Made by a program: the position numbers and the translations under genes | Notes under the pieces: model-generated | What the model saw: the letters and a program-made list of their open reading frames with translations, nothing else | Told to the model about the DNA's origin: nothing | Databases searched by the model: none | Source: Muraenolepis orangiensis | Taxonomy: Eukaryota > Chordata > Actinopteri > Gadiformes > Muraenolepididae | Length of the DNA: 64,000 bases | Assembly: GCA_027704905.1 (NCBI GenBank) | Contig: CM051016.1 | Span: 10,948,501-11,012,500, forward strand | Reading direction: 5' to 3' | In this document: piece after piece, positions 57,741-64,000 of the stretch | How positions within the stretch are numbered: the stretch's first letter is position 1 | How the letters are laid out: each line of letters opens with the position of its first letter

Positions 57741-58881
57741 GCTTCTAACCAGCTAAAGGTGTTTTTACTTTGTCATACTGGGAGTTCTGCGGCCGCCCTA
57801 AACGGTTCCTTGGTTAGCTGATTGTCGTCATGTTGACTTCTGATTCGAACTACACCTTTAGAACCAGTGAAGTGCTAATGTTGGCAGCACAATGTTTGCA
57901 CATGCGCAGCAATGCCCCAATTAAGGCACTTTTGCTTTCAGAGAGCGCCCGCCGGTGGAAACATTATTTAATCAATATTTTTAAAAAACGACACATCTGT
58001 GTTGTTTAGTATTAACAATTCAATTGCACAATACAATCATCACTTCTTCCCTAGAACATCCCATTGTTTAATAATACACCGGCGGTCAAATATAACTTGG
58101 AACACTTGAAATGCGTCGTAAGTCAGTCATAGTTCCAGAAACAACACCCCAAAGAAAAGCGATAACAAACCATCTGTTCCACTGGTGTGTGTAGCCCTAT
58201 TGAGCCTGGCTACTTAGTCACTATTCCTTTACTCAGATACGGCAGCATATTCATTCTCATGGAGCACTTGCTTAGCAGCTGATTGGCAATTTTGCGTCCT
58301 TTACCTTTTCTCTTTATACCAGCAATGAGACTTATCTTTTTATTATGATCTGGATACAGGAAAGGAATATCATACAAAGGGGTTGCATGTACAAGGGGAA
58401 ATAGTTTGACAAGAACATCGTGACATGTAGTACTCACTCCTTTTTCACTCTTTAGTCTGACTTTCCGGTCGTAAACATGAATATAGACAACCATATTTTG
58501 CAATATCTCACCGTATATACATGCGTAGACATACAGGACAAATCCCGAAAACTATATTGTCAAACGTAATTCAACAAAGACCCGTGCGGAATGTTCCACA
58601 AGAACAGACATCTCGGTGTAAAATAATAATAAAATAATGTCTTCCATCCAAAAGCCAAGCCATATCTTTTACGCTAGAGACGCCTTGCCTTCCTGTCCTG
58701 CTGAGTGCTAGCAGTTCGCCGTTAACCAAATAGAGAAGCTCAGAGTAGATTAGAAGTGCATTCCTTCATCCCAATTTGAGCCTCTTTGAATACCGGGAGC
58801 TAAATAAGGTGCAACTGAACCCCCTTATTTTACAATTACGAACGTGAGCCAAGGGCGTAATCCGGTTGTTTTGCTCGGTGG
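57741..58881. other. Convergent gap between rab3gap2 and iars2
   Basis: It probably includes the iars2 3' UTR on the - strand, but its end could not be placed. A 97-codon open frame on - (58210-58503) has a basic patch (GIKRKGKGRKIANQ) and no family I recognise. Confidence 0.45.
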
Positions 58882-63815
<4,934 letters not shown>

Positions 63816-64000
63816 CTGCACACACACACACAGACGACCAAGATGTTCCTACACTACAGGTGCTATGATGCAATACCCTTGTTGTCCACTTGAGGGCAGG
63901 TGAGATTAGAAGTTAGTTGCGGATGGTTACTCCTGACCCTATTATTATTTTTTTAATATTTTTTTTTAAACCTGGGCGTTTTGGTTTTCTATGGATTCTT
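63816..64000 (-). other. iars2 intron running off the window
   Basis: No exon was recognised between the KMSKS exon and the right edge. Confidence 0.6.

Overview
The window is vertebrate nuclear DNA, almost certainly from a teleost fish. The genes have many small GT-AG exons, and their proteins are recognisably vertebrate. The interspersed repeats are of teleost type: tRNA-derived SINEs, non-LTR retrotransposon tails and hAT-like elements. Dinucleotide repeats are very dense, several of them 120-210 bp long, and they often touch exon ends. Such density has been reported for cod-like fishes, but the species cannot be fixed from this sequence.

Layout. (1) 1-2.75 kb: last coding exon of a two-pore-domain K+ channel of the TALK type (kcnk16/kcnk17-like), + strand, with a SINE and a LINE tail in the intron before it. 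(2) 2.75-20 kb: no gene recognised; simple repeats, SINE/LINE fragments, a reverse-transcriptase remnant and a 178-bp palindrome with an AT core. (3) 20.26-28.72 kb: complete kcnk5 (TASK-2), five coding exons, + strand, 550 residues. (4) 30.5-35 kb: intergenic repeats. (5) 35.2-56.75 kb: complete rab3gap2, 35 coding exons, + strand, 1391 residues, every junction GT-AG and in frame. (6) 58.88-63.82 kb: the last eight coding exons of iars2 (mitochondrial isoleucyl-tRNA synthetase), - strand, running off the right edge and tail-to-tail with rab3gap2.

The two K2P channels make plasma-membrane K+ leak channels. rab3gap2 encodes the regulatory half of the Rab3GAP complex. iars2 charges mitochondrial tRNA-Ile. 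They are neighbours rather than a pathway. From memory, human KCNK17-KCNK5 lie on 6p21 and RAB3GAP2-IARS2 on 1q41, so this window joins two blocks that are separate in human.

Most notable findings. Intron 31 of rab3gap2 is largely a 27-bp minisatellite of about 46 units, beginning exactly at the exon 31 splice donor. Most units repeat a near-consensus donor, and the period preserves the reading frame. Intron 25 of rab3gap2 is a transposon nest: a hAT-like element with a perfect 8-bp target duplication, beside a second element with inverted terminal repeats and a THAP zinc-finger remnant. Several rab3gap2 splice sites, and one in iars2, lie in or against long (GT)n tracts.
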